Shown here: positions 11,766 through 21,779 of the stretch, one piece after another
How the letters are laid out: each line of letters starts with the position of its first letter
Position numbering within the stretch: position 1 is the stretch's first letter
Assembly (NCBI RefSeq): GCF_037176765.1
Contig: NC_090024.1
Location: 243,661,571 to 243,725,570 of the forward strand
Reading direction: 5' to 3'
Source of the DNA: Anolis sagrei
Lineage: Eukaryota > Chordata > Lepidosauria > Squamata > Anolidae
DNA length: 64,000 nucleotides
The notes under the pieces: model-generated
The model's database searches: none
What the model saw: the letters and a program-made list of their open reading frames with translations, nothing else
Told to the model about the DNA's origin: nothing
Program-made: the position numbers and the translations under genes

Positions 11766-13365
11766 AGTCAAAGACAAAAAATAATTTTTGAAAAGAGAGA
11801 ATGGGGGATGGGGAAGGGAAGAAATAAATAAATAAAGAGAGAGAGAGAGAGAGAGAGAAAAGAGGAAATGACGGAAGAAGGAAGGAGTGCAGAAATAAGA
11901 AAAAGGAAGGAAGGAAAAGGAGGGAAGCAGAGTGGAATGATGGGAGAAAGAAAGAAGGATAGGGGAGAACGAAGGAAGGAAAGCAAAAAAGTAAAAGTGG
12001 TAGAAAAAAGAATGGGAAGGGGGAGAAAAGAGAAAGTAATATAGAAAGAGAAAAAAGAGACGGATGGAGGGAGCAGAGAGTGGAGGAAGAAGGAAGGAGG
12101 GAATGAAAGAAAGTATGGAAAGAAGGGGGAAGTGGAGAAAAAAGGAACTGAGAAGGAAGGTAGGTAGGAAAAAAGAAAGGAAAGAGGGAGGGGAGAAAGA
12201 GAGAAAGAAAAGGAAAAATGTAGGGAAAAGGAGTAGGAAGGAGGGAGTGAAGAAGGGAGGGAGAAAGAGTGAAGTTGGGAGTGAGGAAAGAGAGAAAGAA
12301 AAGCTGTAGGAAAAAGAGGGAAAGAGGACACAGGAGAAGAGAAAGAAAAAAGAAAGAAAGAAAGAAAGAAAAGAAGAGGGAAGGAGAAGGGCAGGAGGAA
12401 AGTGTGAAAGAAAGAAGTAAAGAGTAGGAAAAAAGGAAAGGGAAGAGGGAGGGGAGAAAGAGAGAGAGAGAAAGAAAGTAATATAGAAAGAAAGAGAAAA
12501 AAAGAGAGGGAAGGAGGAAGCGAAAAGTGGAGGAAGAAGGAAGGAAGGAAAGAATGGGAAGAAGGGAAGGAGGAGGGGAGAAAAAAGAAACAGGAAGAAA
12601 GATAAGTAAGAAAAACGAAAGGGAAAGGGGACGGGAGAAAGAGAGAAAGAAAAGGAAAATGTAGGAGAAAGGAGTGGGAAGGAGGGAGTGAAGAAGGGAG
12701 AAAGAGTTAAGTTGGGAGTGAGGAAAAAAAGAGAAAGAAAAGATGTAGGAAAAAGAGGGCAGGAGGACACAGGAGAAAGAAAGAAAGAAAAAGAAAAGAA
12801 GAGGGAAGGAGAAGGGCAGGAGTAAAGTGTGAAAGAAAGAAGTAAAGAGTAGGAAAAAGGAAAGGGAAGAAGGAGGGGAGAAAGAGAGAGAAAGAAAGAA
12901 AGTAATATAGAAAGAAAGAGAAAAAAGAGAGGGAAGGAGTAAGCGAAGAGTGGAGGAAGAAGAAGGAAGGAAGGAAAGAATGGGAAGGAGGGAAGGAGGA
13001 GGGGAGAAGAAAAGAAACAGGAAGAAATATAGGTAAGAAAAACGAAAGGGAAAAGGGACAGGAGAAAGAGAGGAAGAAAAGGAAAGATGTAGGAAAAAGG
13101 AGCGGGAAGGAGGGAGTGAAGAGGGGAGAAAGAGTTAAGTTGGGAGTGAGGAAAAAAGAGAAAGAAAAGATGTAGGAAAAAGAGGGAAGGAGGACACAGG
13201 AGAGGAAAAAGAAAGAAAGAAAAAGAAAGAAAAGAGAAGAGAAGAGAAGAGAAGAGAAGAAAAGAAGAGGGAAGGAGAAGGACAGGAGGAAAGGATGAAA
13301 GAAAAGAGTAAAGAGTAGGAAAAAGGGAAGAGGGAGGGCAGAAAGGGAGAGAAAGAAAGAAAGAT
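11766..13365. repeat. Purine-rich tract with higher-order period of about 430 bp
   Basis: GA-rich low-complexity DNA in which the same ordered set of interruptions recurs. A GGGAGTGAGGAAA...GGACACAGGAGA landmark occurs near 12275, 12713 and 13140 (spacing about 438 and 427). The tract therefore grew partly by duplicating blocks of about 430 bp, not only by slippage. Confidence 0.75.
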
Positions 13366-13445
13366 GTGATGCTGAAAAGGCCAATGCCATTTTAGGCTGC
13401 GTCAAGAGGAGAAGCCTGAGAGAAAGCAGAAAGGAACTGATATGA
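13366..13445 (+). mobile_element. CR1 LINE fragment
   Basis: Encodes DAEKANAILGCVKRR, the CR1 reverse-transcriptase segment also seen at 14.7, 46.1 and 54.6 kb. It is truncated on both sides. Confidence 0.6.
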
Positions 13446-13662
13446 CACTTTACCTCAGCTAGTTTTCAAATTGTTTTTAATGATAATTAATTAAATGCAA
13501 CTGTTTATTATTGTACAATGCTGAGTATTTTTCCTTTGTTTAAAATGTTTATGATTTTTTGTTTATATGGGCATTGAATGCTTGCCTGTTACTATTTTGG
13601 AAGCTGCTCTGAGTCCCCATGGGGAGAGAGGGTGGAGTACAAATAAATTATTATTATTATTA

Positions 13663-13706
<44 letters not shown>

Positions 13707-13798
13707 GACACAAAAGCACAGTATGCCACAGCAGCTTGGCCTCATGTTAGCCGCACCGAGTCCCCTTTGGGGAGATGGTAGCGGGTTATAAATAAAGT

Positions 13799-13854
<56 letters not shown>

Positions 13855-13855
13855 G
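13446..13855 (+). repeat. Two LINE-type 3' tails ending in (ATT)n microsatellites
   Basis: Each tail has the form CTGAGTCCCCATGGGGAGAG...GTACAAATAAATTATT or CCGAGTCCCCTTTGGGGAGA...TATAAATAAAGTG and ends in an ATT run (about 13652-13706 and 13800-13854). This is the usual L2-like 3' end in such genomes. Poly-Ile or poly-Asn frames here are artefacts. Confidence 0.65.
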
Positions 13856-14037
13856 CATGTTCCAGAGTAGGCAAACCAGACACTCTCCACATCAACACTG
13901 ACAAAGAAACAGCAAGAAATACTGTTTACTCACCAGCATCAAGAAATGACATATATTAGAAACCAACACTTTCTGACTACTTTATTTCCCAGATCACCAG
14001 ACTGGGCCACAGCAATGCCTGGCAGGGGATGGCTAGT
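13856..14037 (+). mobile_element. Possible Helitron 3' end
   Basis: A 180-bp segment repeated at about 20870-21056. Both copies finish with GGGCCACAGCAA-GCCTGGCAGGGGA-GGCTAGT or close to it: a GCCA/TGGC hairpin a few bases before a terminal CTAGT, which is the Helitron 3' signature (hairpin then CTRRT). No Rep/helicase coding is present. Confidence 0.4.
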
Positions 14038-14090
14038 AGTAAAATAAGAAATGGAATGCAAGAAATAATAGGGAAAGAATTGAAGTGGGA

Positions 14091-14880
14091 TCATAGAATC
14101 ATAGAATCAAAGAGTTGGAAGAGGCCTCCTGGGCCATGCAGTCCAACCCCATTCTGCCAAGAAGCAGGAACATCGCATTCAGAGCACCCCCGACAGATGG
14201 CCATCCATCTCCTGTTTAAAAGCTTCCAAAGAAGGAGCCTCCACCTCACTCCGGGGCAGAGAGTTCCACTGCTGAACGGCTCTCACAGTCAGGAAGTTCT
14301 TCCTCATGTTCAGGTGGAATCTCCTCTCTTGTAGTTTGAAGCCTTGCATCCTAGTCTCCAGGGAAGCAGAAAACAAGCTTGCTCCCTCCTCCCTGTGGCT
14401 TCCCCTCACATATTTATACATGGCTATCATATCTCCTCTCAGCCTTCTTTTCTTCAGGATAAAATGCCCAGCTCCTTAAGCCGCTCCTCATAGGGCTTGT
14501 TCTCCAGACCCTTGATCATTTGAGTCGCCCTCCTCTGGACACATTCCAGCTTGTCAATATCTCTCTTGAATTGTGGTGCCCAGAATTGGACACAATATTC
14601 CAGGTGTGGTCTAACCAAAGCGGAATAGAGCATGGGGAGCATGACTTCCCTAGATCTAGACACTAGGCTCCGCTTGATGCAGGCCAAAATCCCATTGGCT
14701 TTTTTTGCTTCCACATCACATTCCTGGCTCATGTTTAACTTCCTGTCCACAAGGACTCCAAGATCTTTTTCACACGTACTGCTCTCGAGCCAGGCATTGT
14801 CCCCCATTCTGTATCTTTGCATTTCATTTTTCCTGCCAAAGTGGAGTATCTTGCATTTGTTCCATTTGTTGCATTTTGAT
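14091..14880 (-). mobile_element. CR1 LINE 3' portion
   Basis: On the - strand it encodes the end of the CR1 [41 protein letters not shown] and NFLTVRAVQQWNSLPRS. It ends at the CR1-specific ATTCTATGATTCTATGA terminal repeat, seen in reverse complement at 14091. At least one frameshift separates the two coding pieces. Confidence 0.9.
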
Positions 14881-15130
14881 GAAGCCAGGTTTGCGTCTCT
14901 CAGTGTAGAGGCAGAGGAAGAGAACCATGACTGGACAGATATCCTAAAATATATGATAGCCACAATACACGCTGAGATAGCCCAAGGATGGGGAGACCAG
15001 ACAAGACGGGATTTGGAAAGTTGGTGGACTTATCTATCGGAATATATCGTGCATGATTCCATGAACCAAAGGAAAAACAAGCGTATGAATAGTCATGCCA
15101 AACCAGACTGGGATAGGACTCCATCGACAC
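14881..15130 (+). mobile_element. Possible L1 ORF2 C-terminal fragment
   Basis: The frame reads [20 protein letters not shown]...[11 protein letters not shown], which has the Trp-rich helical look of L1 ORF2 C-termini. The match is weak and is offered tentatively. Confidence 0.3.
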
Positions 15131-15584
15131 CCTGGGACCGCCTTGTGGACTGGACCAAGAGTGTGGGTGGGGCCGAAAGAGGCGGGGTCGTGGGCCATAA
15201 GGAGTGGGATCGGGGCTGGAAGGGAGGGGCTGGGGCCGGGAGAGGAAAGGGGTGGGTCTGTCTCCAGGGAGACAAACAGGCCACTGCTGCTTGCCAATGG
15301 CGTGTTTCTCTTTCTGGCTCTTCTGGGTCCCGGGAAGGCAGCGCTCCCCTTTCCTTGGGCCCAGGAGAGGGAGAAGAAGTATGCCGCTGCCGAGAGCTCT
15401 CCAGAGAGTGTGTCTCTGCCTTGGTCCTCCTCTCAGTCTGTGGGCACCCCAAGATACTCTGTCTGACTACCAAAAGAGGGGCCGAAGCAGACGTAGGTCA
15501 GGAGAAAGAGTCCAAAGGGCCTGATCTACACTGACCAGTTAACACACTTTAAGGCCTCTATGAACTCCGCCAAAAGTTCACTGC
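15131..15584. other. GC-rich unassigned stretch
   Basis: G/C-rich with several GGGGCGG-like and GGGGTGGG motifs and overlapping frames on both strands, none with recognisable protein similarity. It could be an old untranslated or CpG-rich fragment. It ends with a TACACTGACCAGTTAA motif also present near 3222, just before the satellite. Confidence 0.3.
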
Positions 15585-17525
15585 AGCAGGATCCCTGTTA
15601 GCCGTGAGGTTAGGCCCAAAACTAAAATGGCCGTCCTGGCAAGCCGAGGTAAGAAAAACATAATGGCCACCCTTCTACCTGGCCGTAGTAGGGCAGCCAT
15701 TTTGTATTCTTCTTCTTGAAGCCTTCAAGAAGAATAACACAACATGGCCACCCTACCACCAGGCAGGATCCCTTTTAGCCATGAGGTTAGGCACAAAACT
15801 AAAATGGCCATCCCGCCAAGCAAAGTTATGGAAAACAAAATGGCCACCCTTCTGCCAGGCAGTTGTAGGGCAGCCATTTTGTATCTTCTTCTTGAAACGT
15901 TCAAGAAGAATAACACAACATGGCCACCCTACCACCAGGAAGGATCCCTGCTAGCCATGAGGTTAGACCCAAAACTAAAATGGCCGTCCTGCCAAGCAAA
16001 GTTATGAAAAACAAAATGGCCACCCTCCTGCCAGGTAGTCGTAGGGCAGCCATTTTGTATTCTTTTTCTTGAAGCCTTCAAGAAGAATAACACAAAATGG
16101 CTGCCTTATTACCAGGCAGGATCCCTGCTAGCCATGAGATTAGGCCTAAAACTAAAATGGCCATCCTGCCAAGCCAAGGTATGAAAAACAAAATGGCCAC
16201 CGCTCTACCAGACAGCAGTAGGGCAGCCATTTTGTATTCTTCTTCTTGAAGCCTTCAAGAAGAATAACACAACATGGCCACCCTACCACCAGGAAGGATC
16301 CCTGCTAGCCATGAGGTTAGACCCAAAACTAAAATGGCCATCCTGCCAAGCCAAGATATGAAAAACAAAATGGCCACCCTTCTACCAGACAGTAGTAGGG
16401 CAGCCATTTTGTATTCTTCTTCTTGAAGCCTTCAAGAATAACACAGCATGGCCACCCTACCACCAGGAAGGATCCCTGCTAGCCATGAGGTTAGACCCAA
16501 AACTAAAATGGCCATCCTGCCAAGCCAAGATATGAAAAACAAAATGGCCACCCTTCTACCAGACAGTAGTAGGGCAGCCATTTTGTATTCTTCTTCTTGA
16601 AGCCTTCAAGAATAACACAGCATGGCCACCCTACCACCAGGAAGGATCCCTGCTAGCCATGAGGTTAGAACCAAAACTAAAATGGCCATCCTGCCAAGCC
16701 AAGATATGAAAAACAAAATGGCCACCCTTCTACCAGACAGTAGTAGGGCAGCCATTTTGTATTCTTCTTCTTGAAGCCTTCAAGAATAACACAGCATGGC
16801 CACCCTACCACCAGGAAGGATCCCTGCTAGCCATGAGGTTAGAACCAAAACTAAAATGGCCGTCCTGCCAAGCAAAGTTATGAAAAACAAAATGGCCACC
16901 CTTCTGCCAGGCAGTAGTAGGGCAGCCATTTTGTATTCTTCTTTTTGAAGCCTTCAGGAAGAATAACACAACATGGACACCCTACCATCAGGAAGGATCC
17001 CTGCCAGCCATGAGGTTAGGCCCAAAACTAAAATGACCGTCCTGCCAAGCCAAGGTATGAAAAACAAAATGGCCACCCTTCTACCAGGCAGTAGTAGGGC
17101 AGCCATTTTTGTATTCTTCTTCTTGAAGCCTTCAAGGAGAATAACACAACATGGCCACCCTACCACCAGGAAGGATCCCTGCTAGCCATGAGGTTAGACC
17201 CAAAACTAAAATGGCCGTCCTGCCAAGCAAAGTTATGGAAAACAAAATGGCCACCCTTCTGCCAGGCAGTAGTAGGGCAGCCATTTTGTATTCTTCTTGA
17301 AGCCTTCAGGAAGAATAACACAACATGGCCACCCTACCACCAGGAAGGATCCCTGCCAGCCATAAGGTTAGGCCCAAAACTAAAATGGCCACCCTGCCAA
17401 GCAAAGTTATGGAAAACAAAATGGCCACCCTTCTGCCAGGCAGTAGTAGGGCAGCCATTTTGTATTCTTCTTGAAGCCTTCAGGAAGAATAACACAAAAT
17501 GGCTGCCTTACTACCAAGCAGGATC

Positions 17526-17738
17526 ATAGAATCCTACAATCCTAGTGTTGGAAGAGACCTCTTGGGCCATCCAGTCCAACCTCCTGCCAAGAAGCAGGAA
17601 TATAGCATTCAAATCACCCCTGACAGATGGCCATCCAGCCTCTATTTAAAAGCTTCCAAAGAAGGAGCCTCCACCACACTCCGGGGCAGAGAGTTTCACT
17701 GCTGAACAGCTCTCACAGGAAGTTCTTCCTCATGTTCA
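17526..17738 (-). mobile_element. CR1 3' fragment inside satellite, copy 1
   Basis: CR1 3' end in - orientation (starts ATAGAATCC, contains CTGCCAAGAAGCAGGAATA), placed between GATC at 17522 and GATC at 17739. Exactly the same two junctions occur in the second copy at 18081-18357. Confidence 0.85.
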
Positions 17739-18080
17739 GATCCCTGTTAGCCATGAGGTTAGACCCAAAACTAAAATGGCCGTCCTGCCAAGCCAAGGTA
17801 TGAATAACAAAATGGCAGAAGTAGGGCAGCCGTTTTGTATTCTTCTTCTTGAAGCCTTCAAGAAGAATAACACAACATGGCCACCCTACCACCAGGAATA
17901 ATCCCTGCTAGCCATGAAGTTAGGCCCAAAACTAAAATGGCCGTCCTGCCCAGCCAAGGTATGAATAACAAAAAGGCCACCCTTCTTCCACGCAGTAGTA
18001 GGGCAGCCATTTTGTATTCTTCTTCTTGAAGCCTTCAAGAAGAATAACACAAAATGGCTGCCTTACTACCAGGAAGGATC

Positions 18081-18357
18081 ATAGAATAATAGAATCAGAG
18101 TTATTATTATTATTATTATTATTATTATTGATTACAGATGTGTTATTGAAGGCTTTTGTAGCCTGAATCACAGGGTTGTTGTGGGTCCAACCCCATTCTG
18201 CCAAGAAGCAGGAATATTGCATTCAAATCACCCCCTGACAGATGGCCATCCAGCCTCTGTTTAAAAGATTCCAAAGAAGGAGCCTCCACCACACTGCGGG
18301 GCAGAGAGTTCCACTGCTGAACGGCTCTCACAGTCAGGAAGTTGTTCCTCATGTTCA
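18081..18357 (-). mobile_element. CR1 3' fragment inside satellite, copy 2, with nested PLE end
   Basis: Same junctions (GATC at 18077 and 18358) and same CR1 body as the first copy. It is interrupted at about 18098-18188 by an (ATT)n run and a stretch GTTATTGAAGGCTTTTGTAG...GGGTTGTTGT that matches the end of the Penelope-like elements in this window. The CR1 copy was amplified with the satellite and later hit again. Confidence 0.8.
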
Positions 18358-19199
18358 GATCCCTGTTAGCCATGAGGTTAGGCCCAAACTAAAATGGCCG
18401 TCCTGCCAAGCAAAGTTATGGAAAACAAAATGGCCACCCTTCTTCCAGGCAGTAGTAGGGCAGCCATTTTGTATGCTTCTTCTTGAAGCTTTAAAGAAGA
18501 ATAACACAAAATGGCCACCTTACTACCAGGCAGGATCCCTGTTAGCCATGAGGTTAGGCCCAAAACTAAAATGGCTGTTCCTGCCAAGCCAAGGTATGAA
18601 AAACAAAATGGCCACCCTTCTGCCAGGCAGTAGTAAGCCAGCCATTTTGTATTCTTCTTCTTGAAGCCTTTACTAAGAATAACACAAAATGGCTGCCTTA
18701 CTACCAGGAAGGATCCCTGTTAGCCATGAGGTCAGGCCCAAAACTAAAATGGCCGCCCTGCCAAGCAAAGTTAAGACAAACAAAATGGCCACCCTTCTGC
18801 CAGGCAGTAGTAGGGCAGCCATTTTGTATTCTTCTTCTTGAAGCCTTCAAGAAGAATGACACAAAATGGCTGCCTTACTACCAGGCAGGATCCCTGTTAG
18901 CCATGAGGTCAGGCCCAAAACTAAAATGGCCGCCCTGCCAAGCAAAGTTAAGACAAACAAAATGGCCATCCTTCTGCCAGGCAGTAGTAGGGCAGCCATT
19001 TTGTATTCTTCTTCTTGAAGCCTTCAAGAAGAATGACACAAAATGGCTGCCTTACTACCAGGCAGGATCCCTGTTAGCCATGAGGTTAGGCCCAAAACTA
19101 AAATGGCCATCCTGTCAAGCAAAGTCATGAAAAACAAAATGGCCACCCTTCTTCCAGGCAGTAGTAGGGCAGCCATTTTGTATTCTTCTTCTTGAAGCC

Positions 19200-19426
19200 A
19201 ATTACAAATATACTAAATATAATGGAAGACAAACAACAACCATATCCTTAGGGATATGAGATCGGCCCCTTCTTCCCTCCTGACCTTCTGCAGAAAAGTG
19301 AAAACATGGCTCTTTGAACACGCCTTTGGGAAACGAGTGCAATAGATCAACACGGAATGATGTGAAATCAGATACTGGAACGGCTGAGACCATGCTTTTG
19401 GATGACAAGGCTCATAGTGAAGATAG
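19200..19426 (+). mobile_element. L2-like LINE C-terminal fragment
   Basis: Encodes a CRKVKTWLFEHAFGKR tail, equivalent to the FRRRVKTWLWNQAFG and FRRRLKTWMFKQAFG ends of the L2 copies at 24.4 and 50.9 kb, followed by a short 3' UTR. Confidence 0.55.
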
Positions 19427-19657
19427 TGTATTGTCGAAGGCTTTCATGGCCGGAATCACTGGGTTGTTGTAGGTTTTTTTGGGCTGTATGGCCATGTTCT
19501 AGAAGCATTCTCTCCTGACGTTTCACCTGCATCTATGGCAAGTATCCTCAGAGGTAGTGAGGTCTGTTAGAACCAGGAAAATGGGTTTATATATCTGTGG
19601 AATGACCAGGGTGGGACAAAGGACTCTTGTCTGCTGGAGCTAGGTGTGAATGTTCCA
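19427..19657 (-). mobile_element. Penelope-like element, 3' terminal part
   Basis: Starts TGTATTGTCGAAGGCTTTCA and runs through CTCCTGACGTTTCACCTGC to GTGTGAATGTT. The same end is found at 55979 and 63418, where it continues into PLE coding sequence. Orientation is taken from the 63.4 kb copy. Confidence 0.8.
19514..19554 (-). ncRNA. Hammerhead-ribozyme-like motif in PLE (decayed)
   Basis: On the - strand: CCU, CUGAGGA, a partly paired stem II, then GAAAC, GUC and AGG. The GAAA core is preserved but stem II has lost pairs relative to the copy at 56038. PLE ends are known to carry minimal hammerhead motifs. Confidence 0.4.
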
Positions 19658-19659
19658 AC

Positions 19660-19886
<227 letters not shown>

Positions 19887-19889
19887 GCT

Positions 19890-20706
19890 CTGTGCATAAT
19901 GAGTTCCTTAAAAACAAAAGAACCAATGAACGAAATCACACCAAATTTGGCAACAAAACGTCTCACAACACAAGGAGTGACTATCACTCAAAAATTATGA
20001 TTTTGTCATTTTGGAGTTGTAGTTGCTGGGATTTATAGTTCACCTACAACAGTGGTTCTCAACCTTCCTAATGCCGTGACCCCTTAATACAGTTCCTTAT
20101 ATTGTGGTGACCCCCAATCATAAAATTGTTTGCATTGTTACTTCATAACTGTAATCTTACTCCAATTAAGAATCATAATGTAAATATATCTGACATACAG
20201 GATGCAATTTCATTCACTGGACCAAATTTAGCACAAACATCCAATACGCCCAAATTTGGATACCGATGGGGTAGGGAGGGATTGATTTTGTCATCTGGGA
20301 GTTGTAGTTGATGGGATGTATAGTTCACCTACAATCAAAGACCATTCTGAACTCTACCAGTGATGGAATTGAAGCAAACTTGGCACACAGAACTCCCATG
20401 ACCAACAGAAAATACTGGAAGGGTTTGGTGGGCATTGACCTTGAGTTTGGGAGTTGTAGTTCACCTACATCCAGAGAGCACTGTGGACTCAAACAATGAT
20501 GGATCTGGACCAAACTTGGCATGAATACTCAATATGCCCAAATGTGAACAATGATGGAGTTTGGGGGAAATAGACCTTGACATTTGGGAATTGTAGTCAC
20601 TGGGATTTACAGTTCACCTACAATCAAAGAGCATTCTGAATGCCACGAATGACAGAATTGGGGCAAACGTCCCACACAGAACCCCCATGACCATCAGAAA
20701 ATACTT
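19890..20706 (+). mobile_element. Non-autonomous hAT family B, right-truncated
   Basis: The terminus CAGTGGTTCTCAACCTT is at 20050, followed by the family body with repeated GGGAGTTGTAGTT...TTTATAGTTCACCTACA modules. The right end is lost at about 20706. The 160 bp before 20050 contain another piece of the same module. By memory, the first roughly 180 bp resemble hAT repeats found in several tetrapods. Confidence 0.8.
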
Positions 20707-20867
20707 AAGGCCATCCAGTCCAACACCCTTCATCAGGGCAAGAAGATATAATCAAAGTCCTCCTGACAAAGAGCCCTAGAGATAGATAGATGATAGCTAT
20801 TATTCACACACAGAGAGAGATATAGTATCATAGATTTGAAAGGGACCTCTAAAGAAGGACAACTATA
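20707..20867. other. CR1 scrap and unassigned spacer
   Basis: Starts with GGCCATCCAGTCCAACA, a CR1 3'-end phrase in - orientation, then a short stretch with GATAGATAGATGATAG in which nothing else is recognised. Confidence 0.4.
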
Positions 20868-21056
20868 TGTTGCATATTCCAGAGTAGGCAAACCAGACAC
20901 TCTCCACATCAACACTGACAAAGAAGCAGCAAGAAATACTGTTTACCCACAAACAGAAAGACATTACATAGATTAGAAACCAACACTTTCTCATTACTTC
21001 ATTTTCCAGATCACCAGACTGGGCCACAGCAACGCCTGGCAGGGGACAGCTAGTAA
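20868..21056 (+). mobile_element. Possible Helitron 3' end, second copy
   Basis: Close match to 13856-14037 through ...CACTCTCCACATCAACACTG... to a terminal CAGCTAGT preceded by a GCCA/TGGC hairpin. This is the CTRRT-type ending expected for a Helitron. Confidence 0.4.
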
Positions 21057-21252
21057 GTTTATATTTGTTAAAATTGTTCTTCATTTTAATTATTGTATTG
21101 TTTTAAATTGTTTTTTTGCACTACAAATAAGATATGTGCAGCGTGCATGGGAATTCATTCATTATTATTTTTTTCCAAATTATAATCCGGCCCTCCAACA
21201 GTTTGAAGGACGTGTCCTGGCCCTCTGCTTAAAACGTTTGAGGACCCTTGGT
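21057..21252. mobile_element. hAT family A right half
   Basis: Matches the right part of the 688-1065 element (TATGTGCAG(C/T)GTGCAT, CCCTCCAACAGT) and ends CGTTTGAGGACCCTTG at the inverted-repeat terminus. The left half is missing. Confidence 0.75.
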
Positions 21253-21423
21253 TTAATGTATGCATTTTATAATTCTGTTTTAAATGTTTATCGTAATTTT
21301 ACATTGTTTTAATGGCATCCGAGAGCTGCCTATGTTGTAAAGCTGCCTTGAGGAACCTTTGGGATCGAGAAAGGCCGGGTAGAAATAGCGTAAATAAATA
21401 CATAAACAAAATAAACAAAAACA
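21253..21423 (+). mobile_element. L2-like LINE 3' tail
   Basis: Ends AGAAAGGCCGGGTAGAAATA followed by AAATAAATAC repeats, the usual L2-type 3' end. No coding sequence is retained. Confidence 0.5.
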
Positions 21424-21775
21424 ACTTACTTTATTTAGGCGATCCTCGAAGCTCGAGGATGATAGTCCTCCAAGTGTCGTGCATCTTCTTCCGCAGTGAA
21501 GACATCGGTTTCCAGATGGAAGTCGGTCCCAGTCGGGGTTGGCTTGATGCACCTTCCTCTTGGCACGTTTCTCCCTTTCTCCCTCCATCCATGCCTCTTC
21601 GAATTCTGCAGCACTGCTGGTCACAGCTGACCTCCAACTGGAGGACTCAAGGCCCAGGGCTTCCCATTTCTCTGTGTCTATGCCAGAGTTTTTAAGGTTG
21701 CTTTAAGCCCATCTTCAAAACTCTTTTCCTGCCCACCAACATTGCGTTTCCTATTCTTGAGTTGGGAGTAGATTA
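21424..21775 (-). mobile_element. LINE fragment with C-terminal zinc-finger tail, copy 1
   Basis: The - strand encodes AVTSSAAEFEEAWMEGERE and then CLHCGRRCTT, the same end as the longer copy at 24851-25533. The 5' side is truncated. Confidence 0.75.
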
Positions 21776-21779
21776 ACTT

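Larger units (their letters stand above)
15585..19199. repeat. Tandem satellite, about 176-bp unit, about 18-20 copies
   Basis: The marker GGATCCCTG(T/C)TAGCCATGAGG recurs near 15590, 15766, 15944, 16121, 16297, 16471, 16645, 16818, 16996, 17172, 17347, 17740, 17894, 18358, 18533, 18711, 18888 and 19065, mostly 173-178 bp apart. Each unit has a near-palindrome centred on CTTGAAGCCTTCAAG with arms of about 30 bp that begin GGCAGCCATTTTGT and end ACAAAATGGCTGCC. Each unit also has four or more ATGGC/GCCAT motifs. Two units carry a CR1 insertion. Frames through the array are repeats, not genes. Confidence 0.95.

Noticed and set aside
8850-13405. Many long - strand Phe/Ser/Leu/Pro frames
   Set aside because: Artefacts of polypurine tracts; stop codons are rare in such sequence.
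13563-13904. Poly-Ile/poly-Asn and poly-Leu frames
   Set aside because: Translation of (ATT)n microsatellites and LINE tails.
15095-15534. Overlapping GC-rich frames of over 100 codons on both strands
   Set aside because: No recognisable domain or splice context; open frames are expected in GC-rich DNA.
15585-19199. Regularly spaced repeats resembling a CRISPR array
   Set aside because: Monomers of about 176 bp are contiguous with no unique spacers, and the setting is a vertebrate genome.
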